DNA from: Collinsella sp. AF33-16
Lineage (GTDB): Bacteria > Actinomycetota > Coriobacteriia > Coriobacteriales > Coriobacteriaceae
DNA: 64,000 nucleotides
Direction of reading: 5' to 3'
NCBI RefSeq assembly: GCF_003475325.1
Contig: NZ_QRQC01000005.1
Coordinates: 1 to 64,000, forward strand
The notes under the pieces are model-generated. The model was not told the DNA's origin. It searched no databases and saw only the letters and a program-made list of their open reading frames with translations. Each line of letters opens with the position of its first letter. Position 1 is the first letter of the stretch. The position numbers were made by a program, and so were the translations under genes. This document shows positions 35,228 through 42,462 of the stretch, piece after piece.

Positions 35228-35482
35228 ATGGGTCCGTTTCAGATTCTTCTGTTTGTCGTTTGGGCTGTTTCTGCCGTGGCGCTGACGATTCTCGTCCTGA
35301 TGCACTCCGGTAAGGGCACCGGCGTTTCGGATATGATCGCTAGCTCGCTGTATAACTCCAGCTCTGCCACAGGCGTTATGGAGCAGAACCTTGACCGCCT
35401 GACCGTTATCATGGCTGTCGTGTTTGCCGTGTGCGTCGTGCTGTGCATGTTCTTCTTCCCGCAGGGCATCGTCGGCTACTAA
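35228..35482 (+). CDS. secG: Preprotein translocase subunit SecG
   Basis: The 84-residue membrane protein is an accessory subunit of the SecYEG protein-export channel. It has two hydrophobic segments (about residues 5-25 and 58-78) joined by the conserved cytosolic loop MHSGKGTGVSDMIASSLYNS. Length and topology fit SecG. ATG 35228 has AAGGAG eight bases upstream. Terminators on both sides make it a monocistronic unit; its placement just after the glycolytic operon recurs in many Gram-positive genomes. Confidence 0.92.
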   Translation: MGPFQILLFVVWAVSAVALTILVLMHSGKGTGVSDMIASSLYNSSSATGVMEQNLDRLTVIMAVVFAVCVVLCMFFFPQGIVGY

Positions 35483-35507
35483 GCATCGGCGTATATGCGT
35501 TTGTAAA

Positions 35508-35536
35508 GGGTCCCGCATGTGCGGGGCCCTTTTTGT
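35508..35536 (+). terminator. Intrinsic terminator after secG
   Basis: The stem GGGTCCCGC / GCGGGGCCC (35508-35516 with 35521-35529, one wobble) has a small loop and is followed by six T residues. Confidence 0.88.
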
Positions 35537-35772
35537 TTACATATTTGTAACAGAGTCAAAATATCCCCACATACTTCGCCCAACTAAAGAAATTCTCGAC
35601 CGTTAACCGGAATCAGCGCCAAATTGTGCATAAAATGCGCTACTGTATTGCAAAACGTTGGCCCGCATTGCATAACCAGCCATAACAGCGGACCGCGTTT
35701 GAATGGTTCGATTGGGCTGTCTCGACGTTGCCCGGCCGAATTCACTTTGTCCTATCTCATAAGGAGGATGGC
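35537..35772 (+). promoter_or_regulatory. Leader and promoter region of the oligopeptide operon
   Basis: No gene is visible in these 236 bases. The region is AT-rich and contains several -10-like hexamers (for example TAAAAT near 35627), but none has a well-placed -35 that would allow a confident call. The ribosome-binding site AAGGAGG at 35761-35767 ends it. Confidence 0.35.
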
Positions 35773-37449
35773 ATGGCTGATTCTATGTTCCACCAGCCCG
35801 TTATGGGTCGTCGCGCCTTTGTTGGCGGCACCCTCGCTGCGAGCTCCATGGCTTTTCTTGCCGCATGCGGCAAGAAGGGCGGCGACGCTTCCGGTTCTGA
35901 GTCCGGTTCGACGCTGAACTTCTACATCAACAACCCGGTCTGCATCGACCCCTACAACGTCCAGGAGGATCAGGGCACTCAGGTCGAGTACCAGCTCTTC
36001 GACGCTCTGACGGAGTACGATAACGAGAAGGGCGAGATCGTTCCGCTGGCTTGCGAGTCCTTTGAGGCTAACGACGACGCCACCGAGTTCACCTTCAAGA
36101 TCAAGAAGGCCAAGTTCCATAACGGTGACGACGTTACCTCCAAGTCCTTCAAGCTCGGTTGGGAGCGCCTGGTCAACACCAAGTCGGCCATCGCTACCGA
36201 GTATGGTCCTTCCGAGGTCTCCTATCACCTTTCCATGGTCGAGGGCTATGACGATCTGGTTGCCGGTAAGGCTACCGAGCTGACCGGTGTCACCTGCCCG
36301 GATGACGAGACCCTCGTCGTCAAGCTGACTTCTGCCTACGCCGACTTCCCCTTCGTCGCCTCTCACCCGGCTCTGTCCCCGGTTCCCGAGTGCGCCGAGA
36401 CCGATGTCAAGAGCTTCTATCTTGCCCCGGTCGGCAACGGCCCGTTCATGATGGACGGTAAGTGGGAGGATGGTCAGGAGATCAACCTCAAGAAGTTCGA
36501 CGATTATTATGGCGACAAGGCCAAGATCGACGCCATCCACTTCCAGGTCATCAAGGACGTGGAGACCGCTTACAAGGAGTTCCAGGCCGGTAACCTCGAT
36601 GTCTGCGACGTTCCCGTTGCTCAGATCGACGCCGCCAAGAAGGACCGCGGCGAGTCCAAGGATGGCTACACCATGAGTGATGGTGCGCGCATGCTGCTCG
36701 GTTCCGAGCCTTCCACGTACTATCTGACGTGCAACACCACGGCCGAGCCGTTCAACAACGCTGACCTGCGCAGGGGCATCTCCCTGGCTATCAACCGTGA
36801 GGCCATCTGCAAGACCATCTTCAAGGGCACCCGTACCCCCGCTGACGGCATCGTTCCTCCGGGAATCGCCGGCTACAAGGAGGGCGCATGGGAGTTCTGC
36901 GCCTACGACGTCGACAAGGCTAACGAGTACCTCGACAAGGTCGCTCCCGCTGGCGCTAACGGCGATCGTGGCATCAATGTGACCCTGTCCTACAACCAGG
37001 ACGGCGGCCACAAGGAGATCATGGAGTCCATCATCGGCGACCTCGCCAAGGTGGGCGTCACCGCCGTCTCCGATACCCCTGAGTGGTCTGCCCTGCTCGA
37101 GCAGTATCAGAACTTCAACTATCAGTTCGGCCGTCTGGGCTGGATCGCTGATTACCCGATCATGGACAACTTCCTGTATCCGCTGTTCCACTCCGACTCC
37201 CTGGGTGGCGACAACCGCTCCGGTTACAGCAACCCCGACTTTGACGCCAAGGTTGACGAGGCCCGTGCCACGGTTGACGACGACGAGCGTATCGCCAAGA
37301 TGCAGGAGGCCGACGCCATGGTCGCCGCCGACTGCCCGGTCATCCCGGTGATGTTCTACACGCACACCATCGCTGGCTCCGACCGCGTCAAGTACCTCTA
37401 CGTTGATCCGCAGAAGCACGCCGATCTGGGTACCGCTGAGCTCGCCTAA
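35773..37449 (+). CDS. oppA: Oligopeptide ABC transporter substrate-binding lipoprotein
   Basis: The 558-residue product is a family 5 extracellular solute-binding protein of the OppA type. A twin-arginine-like motif GRRAFVGG (RR at 13-14) is followed by the lipobox LAAC with Cys32, so the mature protein is probably lipid-anchored outside the cell. Body motifs include FTFKIKKAKFHNGDDV and the C-terminal GRLGWIADYPIMDNFL, common in oligopeptide binders. It leads a complete five-gene transporter operon. ATG 35773 has AAGGAGG five bases upstream; an out-of-frame ATG at 35765 lies within the ribosome-binding site. Peptide specificity cannot be read from the sequence. Confidence 0.9.
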   Translation: MADSMFHQPVMGRRAFVGGTLAASSMAFLAACGKKGGDASGSESGSTLNFYINNPVCIDPYNVQEDQGTQVEYQLFDALTEYDNEKGEIVPLACESFEANDDATEFTFKIKKAKFHNGDDVTSKSFKLGWERLVNTKSAIATEYGPSEVSYHLSMVEGYDDLVAGKATELTGVTCPDDETLVVKLTSAYADFPFVASHPALSPVPECAETDVKSFYLAPVGNGPFMMDGKWEDGQEINLKKFDDYYGDKAKIDAIHFQVIKDVETAYKEFQAGNLDVCDVPVAQIDAAKKDRGESKDGYTMSDGARMLLGSEPSTYYLTCNTTAEPFNNADLRRGISLAINREAICKTIFKGTRTPADGIVPPGIAGYKEGAWEFCAYDVDKANEYLDKVAPAGANGDRGINVTLSYNQDGGHKEIMESIIGDLAKVGVTAVSDTPEWSALLEQYQNFNYQFGRLGWIADYPIMDNFLYPLFHSDSLGGDNRSGYSNPDFDAKVDEARATVDDDERIAKMQEADAMVAADCPVIPVMFYTHTIAGSDRVKYLYVDPQKHADLGTAELA

Positions 37450-37545
37450 GAGTTTGCAGCTTCCGTGAGGGTCAAGTATTTACGTAGACCTCATGGGAAA
37501 CATACAGTTCCCCCTAACCTGGGGTAAACTGGCTGATGGTAATTT

Positions 37546-37580
37546 TGGGATGCCGGTCTGGCGATCGGCATCCCATTTAG
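37546..37580 (+). terminator. Attenuating hairpin between oppA and oppB
   Basis: A perfect 10-bp stem TGGGATGCCG / CGGCATCCCA (37546-37555 with 37566-37575) is followed by TTTA. As in the other transporter operon, a hairpin after the binding-protein gene probably lets it be made in excess over the membrane parts. Confidence 0.65.
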
Positions 37581-37605
37581 GTTAATCCCTAGATAGGGGA
37601 GTGGT

Positions 37606-38643
37606 ATGGGTAAGTACATCGTTAAACGTGTGCTTCAGTTCATCCCGGTGTTTTTGGGCGTCACGCTGATTCTGTTCGCCCTCCAGAATATCGTGCCGGG
37701 AGATCCGATCAAGCTGATCGGTGGAGACAAGGCTCTATCCCCCGAGGTAGAGCTTCAGCTTCGCGTACGCTATCACCTGGTCCAGACGGACGAGGACGGT
37801 AACGCGATCCTTGACGAGAACGGCGATCCCGTTCAGACGTCGCTTGTAGACCGTTATCTGTATTACATGAACGGTCTGCTTCATGGCGATCTGGGTAATT
37901 CGTACCAGCGCAAGCTGCCGGTTACGGAAATCTTTGCCCAGAAGTATCCGTATACGGTCAAACTCGCCGCGTGCGCCATCGTGCTCGAGGCGATCATGGG
38001 TATCGGTGCGGGTATCATTTCGGCGGTAAAGCGTTATTCCTTCTGGGATATTTTGGTAACGCTGACCACGTCGATCCTCGTTGCCGTTCCCGCCTTCTGG
38101 CTCGGCATGCTGCTGCAGCTGTTCTTCGGCGTCATCCTTAAGGACCTCACCGGCGGCGCATTCTCCATGCCGATTTCGGGTGCCGGCGGTTCCAGCTCTC
38201 AGTATCAGGATTGGATGCACTATGTGCTTCCGACCATTACGCTGGCTTCGGTTTCGACCGCTTATGCTGCCCGCATTATGCGTTCGCAGCTGCTTGACGT
38301 CATGAACCAAGATTACATCCGTACGGCAAAGGCCAAGGGTCTCTCCAATCGCGCGATCATCATCAAGCATGCGCTTAAGAATGCACTCATCCCCGTCGTT
38401 ACCTATATTGGTGTCGACTTTGGCGGCATGCTTTCGGGTGCCATCCTGACCGAAACGGTCTTTAACTGGCCCGGTATCGGCTATGAGGTCTATCGCGCCA
38501 TTAGCATGCGTGACTGGCCCATCGTTATGGGCGGCGTTACGCTCATCGTCGTCGTCGTCATGGTGATCAACCTGCTCGTCGACATTAGCTATGCATTCCT
38601 CGACCCGCGCATCCGCCTTGGCGGTCCGTCGGATAAGGCCTAA
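37606..38643 (+). CDS. oppB: Oligopeptide ABC transporter permease OppB
   Basis: The 345-residue membrane protein has an N-terminal hydrophobic helix (FIPVFLGVTLILFAL), an extracellular loop of about 60 residues enlarged compared with short DppB forms, and five further hydrophobic segments. The ATPase-coupling loop is VMNQDYIRTAKAKGLSNRAI, followed by HALKNALIPVVTYIG. ATG 37606 follows AGGGGAG. It lies 14 bases from oppC. Confidence 0.92.
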   Translation: MGKYIVKRVLQFIPVFLGVTLILFALQNIVPGDPIKLIGGDKALSPEVELQLRVRYHLVQTDEDGNAILDENGDPVQTSLVDRYLYYMNGLLHGDLGNSYQRKLPVTEIFAQKYPYTVKLAACAIVLEAIMGIGAGIISAVKRYSFWDILVTLTTSILVAVPAFWLGMLLQLFFGVILKDLTGGAFSMPISGAGGSSSQYQDWMHYVLPTITLASVSTAYAARIMRSQLLDVMNQDYIRTAKAKGLSNRAIIIKHALKNALIPVVTYIGVDFGGMLSGAILTETVFNWPGIGYEVYRAISMRDWPIVMGGVTLIVVVVMVINLLVDISYAFLDPRIRLGGPSDKA

Positions 38644-38657
38644 GGGAGGTACGTCTC

Positions 38658-39593
38658 ATGCAGGAAACTGATTCTCAGTCTCAGGAGCAGGCTACCGCCA
38701 CCAAGGCCGCATCTGCTCCCGCCAAGTCCCGCACGCTGTGGGGCGACGCTTTTAAGCGTCTTCGCAAGAACAAGCTCGCCGTTATCGGTGTCTGCTGGAT
38801 CATCGTCGTCGTTTTGGTTGCCCTGACCGCAGATCTTTGGGCTAAGCCCTGGCTCGGTTCGCCGACGGCTTCCGACTCGACCACCATGGCCGAGACGTCG
38901 CTGCTGGCTCCGTGTGCCGAGCACCCGTTTGGCACCGACGCCCTTGGCCGCGACATTCTCGTTCGTGTTATCTACGGTGCACGTGTTTCGCTTTCCGTCG
39001 GTATTATGGCCACCGCCATCTCCACGGTGATCGGTCTGGTCATGGGCGCCCTTGCCGGTTTCTATGGCGGCATCTGGGATACGATTATCATGCGCTGCGC
39101 GGACATCTTCCTGGCGTTCCCGTACGTGCTGTTCGTCGTCGCCATGATCGCCGTTATCGGCCGTGGTCTTCAGAACGTCTTTATCGCCATCGGTATTCTC
39201 GGCTGGCCTTCGATTGCGCGCGTCTTCCGATCCGCGATCCTGACGGTCAAGGAAAACGACTATGTTGACGCTGCGCGCGCGATGGGCGCATCCGATGCTC
39301 GTATCGTCGTGCGTCACATCTTCCCGAACTCCGTCGCCTCCATCGTGGTCTACGCGACCATGAACATTGGTGGTGCCATTTTGACCGAGTCCGCTCTGTC
39401 CTTCCTCGGCATGGGCGTTATCCCGCCTACGCCTTCGTGGGGCTCCATGATTCAGGACGGTCAGCAGTATCTTCTGACTGCTCCCTGGATGATGATCATG
39501 CCCGGTCTGGCAATTCTCTCGACGGTGCTCGCCTTCACCCTGCTGGGTGACGGTCTGCGCGACGCCCTCGACGTCAAGATGAAGGACGCATAA
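38658..39593 (+). CDS. oppC: Oligopeptide ABC transporter permease OppC
   Basis: The 311-residue permease starts with a charged cytosolic tail of about 40 residues and one hydrophobic helix, then an extracellular loop with GTDALGRDILVRVIYGARVS, typical of the DppC/OppC family, then five hydrophobic helices. The coupling loop is VKENDYVDAARAMGASDARI. ATG 38658 follows GGGAGG. In contrast to the 20608-22623 transporter, this permease is not fused to its ATPase. Confidence 0.93.
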   Translation: MQETDSQSQEQATATKAASAPAKSRTLWGDAFKRLRKNKLAVIGVCWIIVVVLVALTADLWAKPWLGSPTASDSTTMAETSLLAPCAEHPFGTDALGRDILVRVIYGARVSLSVGIMATAISTVIGLVMGALAGFYGGIWDTIIMRCADIFLAFPYVLFVVAMIAVIGRGLQNVFIAIGILGWPSIARVFRSAILTVKENDYVDAARAMGASDARIVVRHIFPNSVASIVVYATMNIGGAILTESALSFLGMGVIPPTPSWGSMIQDGQQYLLTAPWMMIMPGLAILSTVLAFTLLGDGLRDALDVKMKDA

Positions 39594-39595
39594 GG

Positions 39596-40687
39596 ATGAA
39601 GAAGAACAAGAACTATGTGGACCTGAAGGACCAGCCGGTTCCCGAAGGCCAGCATCTGCTCGAGGTCGATGACCTTAAGATGTATTTCCACACCGAGGAT
39701 GGCGTCGTTCGCGCTGTCGACGGTGTCTCCTACACGCTCGATCGCGGCGAGACCTTGGGCGTCGTCGGTGAGTCCGGCTCCGGTAAGTCCGTGACCGCCA
39801 TGACCATCATGGGCCTCATCTCGATGCCTCCGGGAAAGATTGAGGGCGGCGACGTTCGCTACCGCGGTCGTTCGATCCTCGAGATGACCGAGGAAGAAAT
39901 GCAGCATATTCGCGGCAACGATATCGCGATGATCTTCCAGGATCCTATGACCTCCCTGAACCCGGTCTATAAGATCGGCAAGCAGGTGGGCGAGGGACTT
40001 CGTCTGCACCGTGGCTACTCCAAGCAGGAGGCGCTCAAGCGCGCCACCGAGCTTTTGGACCTCGTTGGCATTCCCGAGCCCGAAAAGCGCGTCAACGAGT
40101 ATCCGCACCAGTTCTCTGGTGGCATGCGTCAGCGCGTCATGATTGCCATGGCGCTTGCCTGCGATCCCGATATCCTGATTGCCGATGAGCCCACGACTGC
40201 TCTGGACGTTACCATCCAGGCTCAGATTATTGAGCTGATGCAGGAAATGCAGGAGAAGAACGGCAACGCCATTATCATGATCACCCACGACCTTGGCGTT
40301 GTCGCCGATATGGCCGATAAGATCATGGTTATGTACGCCGGCCGTCCCGTCGAGTTCGGTACTGCTGAAGAGATCTTCTACGAGAGCCGTCATCCCTACA
40401 CCTGGGGCCTTATCCGCTCCATCCCGGAGCAGGCTATCGATGAGAAGAAGCCGCTGACGCCGATTCACGGCAATCCGCCCTCGCTCATGAACCTGCCCGA
40501 GGGTTGCGTGTTCTCGCCTCGTTGCCCCTATGCGACCGATAAGTGCCGCAAGCAGCGTCCTGAGCGTGTTGTCACTGAGTCTGGCCATTATTCCGCGTGC
40601 CACTACTCCGGCGACCCCGAGTTCCTCAAGAATGCTCCTGCGACGTCCCGTACGCGCAAGGATTCCGAGAAGGGAGGCGAGGCGTAA
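39596..40687 (+). CDS. oppD: Oligopeptide ABC transporter ATPase OppD
   Basis: The 363-residue ATPase has Walker [18 protein letters not shown] (near residue 59), Q-loop [14 protein letters not shown], signature [15 protein letters not shown], Walker [13 protein letters not shown] and the switch His of MITHDLGVV. The C-terminal oligopeptide/dipeptide domain contains the cysteine pattern [14 protein letters not shown], which in some family members binds an iron-sulfur cluster. Only two bases separate it from oppC, and oppF follows without a gap. Confidence 0.95.
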   Translation: MKKNKNYVDLKDQPVPEGQHLLEVDDLKMYFHTEDGVVRAVDGVSYTLDRGETLGVVGESGSGKSVTAMTIMGLISMPPGKIEGGDVRYRGRSILEMTEEEMQHIRGNDIAMIFQDPMTSLNPVYKIGKQVGEGLRLHRGYSKQEALKRATELLDLVGIPEPEKRVNEYPHQFSGGMRQRVMIAMALACDPDILIADEPTTALDVTIQAQIIELMQEMQEKNGNAIIMITHDLGVVADMADKIMVMYAGRPVEFGTAEEIFYESRHPYTWGLIRSIPEQAIDEKKPLTPIHGNPPSLMNLPEGCVFSPRCPYATDKCRKQRPERVVTESGHYSACHYSGDPEFLKNAPATSRTRKDSEKGGEA

Positions 40688-41716
40688 ATGGCAGATAAGA
40701 ACGAGCGCACTCCGCTGCTGAAGGTCGAGCACCTCTCTAAGGAATTCCCCGCCGAGTCCGGCATGTTCGCCAAGCGCTTTTCCAAGCGCGTCGTCTCTGC
40801 TGTGAACGACATCTCGTTTGAGATTTATCCTGGCGAAACCTTTGGTCTGGTTGGCGAGTCTGGTTGCGGTAAGTCCACCACGGGCCGCACGATTATGCGC
40901 CTGACCCAGCCGACTGCCGGCAAGGTGTTCTTCCAGGGCAAAGATGTTGCCGAGATGAGCAAGCATGAGATCAAGGACATGCGTCGCGAGATGCAGTTCA
41001 TCTTCCAGGACCCCTATGCTTCGCTGAACCCCCGTATGACCATCGGCGAGATCGTCTCCGAGCCCATGACTATTCACGGCGTGGGCACCAAGGAGGAGCG
41101 TATCGAGCGTGTTCGCGAGCTTCTCGACGTCGTTGGACTGAACCCCGAGCACATCAACCGCTACCCGCACGAGTTCTCGGGCGGTCAGCGTCAGCGTGTC
41201 GGCATCGCCCGCGCCTTCGCTTTGAAGCCCAAGCTGATCATCTGCGACGAGCCCGTTTCCGCTCTGGATGTTTCCATTCAGGCCCAGGTTCTGAACCTGC
41301 TCAAGGAACTTCAGGACAAGTTTGGTACGGCGTATCTGTTTATCGCCCACGACCTGTCCGTCGTGCAGCACATCTCCGATCGCGTTGCCGTTATGTATCT
41401 GGGCAAGATGGTCGAGGTTTCGGACTGGAAGACGCTCTATAGCGAGCCTCACCATCCGTACACGCAGTCGCTGCTATCTGCTGTGCCGGTGCCCGATCCG
41501 GATATCCAGAAGACCCGCAAGCGTATCATCCTCGCCGGCGATCCGCCGTCGCCGCTGGATCCGCCGACCGGCTGCCGTTTCCACACGCGCTGCCCGATCG
41601 CGCAGGGCATCTGCTCAGAGAAGCTTCCTGAGTTTAAGGAAGTTGCCCCGGGCCACTGCTGCGCCTGCCACTTCGCGGAGCCGTTCCCGATTAAGGAATC
41701 GCACATCGACCTGTAG
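40688..41716 (+). CDS. oppF: Oligopeptide ABC transporter ATPase OppF
   Basis: The 342-residue ATPase partners OppD. It shows Walker A GESGCGKSTTGRTIMRL (about residue 55), FIFQDPYASLNPRM, signature FSGGQRQRVGIARAF, Walker B IICDEPVSALD and the switch His in FIAHDLSVV. The C-terminal tail repeats the cysteine pattern (CRFHTRCPIAQGIC). ATG 40688 follows GGGAGGCGAGG. A very long hairpin begins 15 bases after its stop and probably ends the operon. Confidence 0.95.
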   Translation: MADKNERTPLLKVEHLSKEFPAESGMFAKRFSKRVVSAVNDISFEIYPGETFGLVGESGCGKSTTGRTIMRLTQPTAGKVFFQGKDVAEMSKHEIKDMRREMQFIFQDPYASLNPRMTIGEIVSEPMTIHGVGTKEERIERVRELLDVVGLNPEHINRYPHEFSGGQRQRVGIARAFALKPKLIICDEPVSALDVSIQAQVLNLLKELQDKFGTAYLFIAHDLSVVQHISDRVAVMYLGKMVEVSDWKTLYSEPHHPYTQSLLSAVPVPDPDIQKTRKRIILAGDPPSPLDPPTGCRFHTRCPIAQGICSEKLPEFKEVAPGHCCACHFAEPFPIKESHIDL

Positions 41717-41730
41717 TCGGTGAACCGTCC

Positions 41731-41862
41731 GGGCCCGCTCTGGAATTGCCTTTCAGAACGTCCTCGACCATGGAAGCCCTCTTATCCTGCTCCTTCGGAG
41801 CTGCGGATAAGGGGGCTTCCTGGTCTGCGGAATGTTCTGAAAGGCAATTCCAGAGCGGGCCC
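41731..41862. repeat. Long hairpin 1: 132-bp near-perfect inverted repeat after oppF
   Basis: The outer arms pair perfectly over 29 bases (41731-41759 with 41834-41862). Inside, GACCA/TGGTC and GGAAGCCC-T-CTTATCC / GGATAAGGGGGCTTCC continue the stem with one mismatch, and the tip is a five-pair hairpin with a TTC triloop (GCTCC-TTC-GGAGC). The folded RNA would be one rod of about 60 pairs. No T-tract follows. It probably ends or stabilises the opp transcript; see findings for three others of the same design. Confidence 0.85.
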
Positions 41863-41928
41863 TGCGTTAACGCTGCAGAGGGGAGTGCGATTCCTTGATC
41901 GCTCACTTAATCTAATAGGACAGTTAGT

Positions 41929-41954
41929 GAGGCCGGAGCCTTGGCTCCGGCCTC
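41929..41954. repeat. Short perfect hairpin between long hairpins 1 and 2
   Basis: GAGGCCGGAGC and GCTCCGGCCTC (11 pairs) flank a CTTG loop. It lacks a T-tract in either direction. Its function is unknown. Confidence 0.6.
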
Positions 41955-42044
41955 CCCATATAAGGGCTCGGCAAAGTCGAGCCACTAAATTTATATCAGC
42001 CCCCAGAACATGTTTGAGAACTGTGCATGAAGCATGTGCCCCTA

Positions 42045-42169
42045 GGGCAGGAATGAGGTCGCTTTCCAACGCATTCCGCAGGGGGCGGCATTATTTTGTA
42101 GCGCGAAGCGCGGATCAAAATAATGCCGCATGCCCGAGGACGCGTTGGAAAGCGACCTCATTCCTGCCC
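42045..42169. repeat. Long hairpin 2: 125-bp inverted repeat upstream of tRNA-Leu
   Basis: The outer arms pair perfectly over 28 bases (42045-42072 with 42142-42169). After an unpaired interior bulge, GCGGCATTATTTTG pairs with CAAAATAATGCCGC (42085-42098 with 42116-42129), and the tip is GCGC-GAA-GCGC. It ends about 40 bases before the AT-rich element of the tRNA-Leu promoter and shares no sequence with hairpin 1. Confidence 0.85.
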
Positions 42170-42207
42170 GAACAGGTCGGTCTACCTGCGCAATTACAAA
42201 TTCGTAA

Positions 42208-42256
42208 ACTTTTTTGAAAAAAGTGCTTGCACAGTTCTCGAATCATAGGTTATTAT
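42208..42256 (+). promoter_or_regulatory. tRNA-Leu promoter with upstream palindrome
   Basis: ACTTTTTT-G-AAAAAAGT, a perfect 8-1-8 palindrome (42208-42224), is followed after two bases by the -35 TTGCAC (42227-42232) and, 18 bases on, the -10 TATTAT (42251-42256). The same AAAAAAGTNCTTGC block precedes two tRNA-Gly genes. Confidence 0.8.
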
Positions 42257-42313
42257 CTTCCTCGTTGAACGCGCGGGTCCAACAAAACGAACCGCGAATC
42301 AACAACATAGCAT

Positions 42314-42403
42314 GTCGGAGTGGCGGAATTGGCAGACGCGCTAGCTTGAGGTGCTAGTGACCGCTTTTTGGTCATGCGGGTTCAAGTCCCGCCTCCGACA
42401 CCA
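42314..42403 (+). tRNA. tRNA-Leu (anticodon GAG)
   Basis: A 90-base type II tRNA with acceptor pair GTCGGAG / CTCCGAC, anticodon loop TTGAGGT between CTAGC and GCTAG, a long variable arm, T-arm GCGGG-TTCAAGT-CCCGC, and encoded CCA. The GAG anticodon reads CUC and CUU. Confidence 0.96.
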
Positions 42404-42414
42404 TCGCATTTGAG

Positions 42415-42437
42415 AAGCCTCTTCGGAGGCTTTTTTG
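42415..42437 (+). terminator. Terminator of tRNA-Leu
   Basis: AAGCCTC and GAGGCTT pair around a TTCG tetraloop, which is a very stable C(UUCG)G cap, and run into a T-tract at 42431. Confidence 0.92.
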
Positions 42438-42462
42438 TTACCGATAGACGGTGAGGTCCACG

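Noticed and set aside
39461-41455. A 664-codon minus-strand frame opposite oppD and oppF
   Set aside because: Shadow of two clear ATPase genes. Its repeated pattern reflects the similarity of OppD and OppF.
41731-42169. Hairpins 1 and 2 as a transposon with terminal inverted repeats
   Set aside because: No transposase, no target-site duplication was seen, and the arms of the two hairpins do not match each other.
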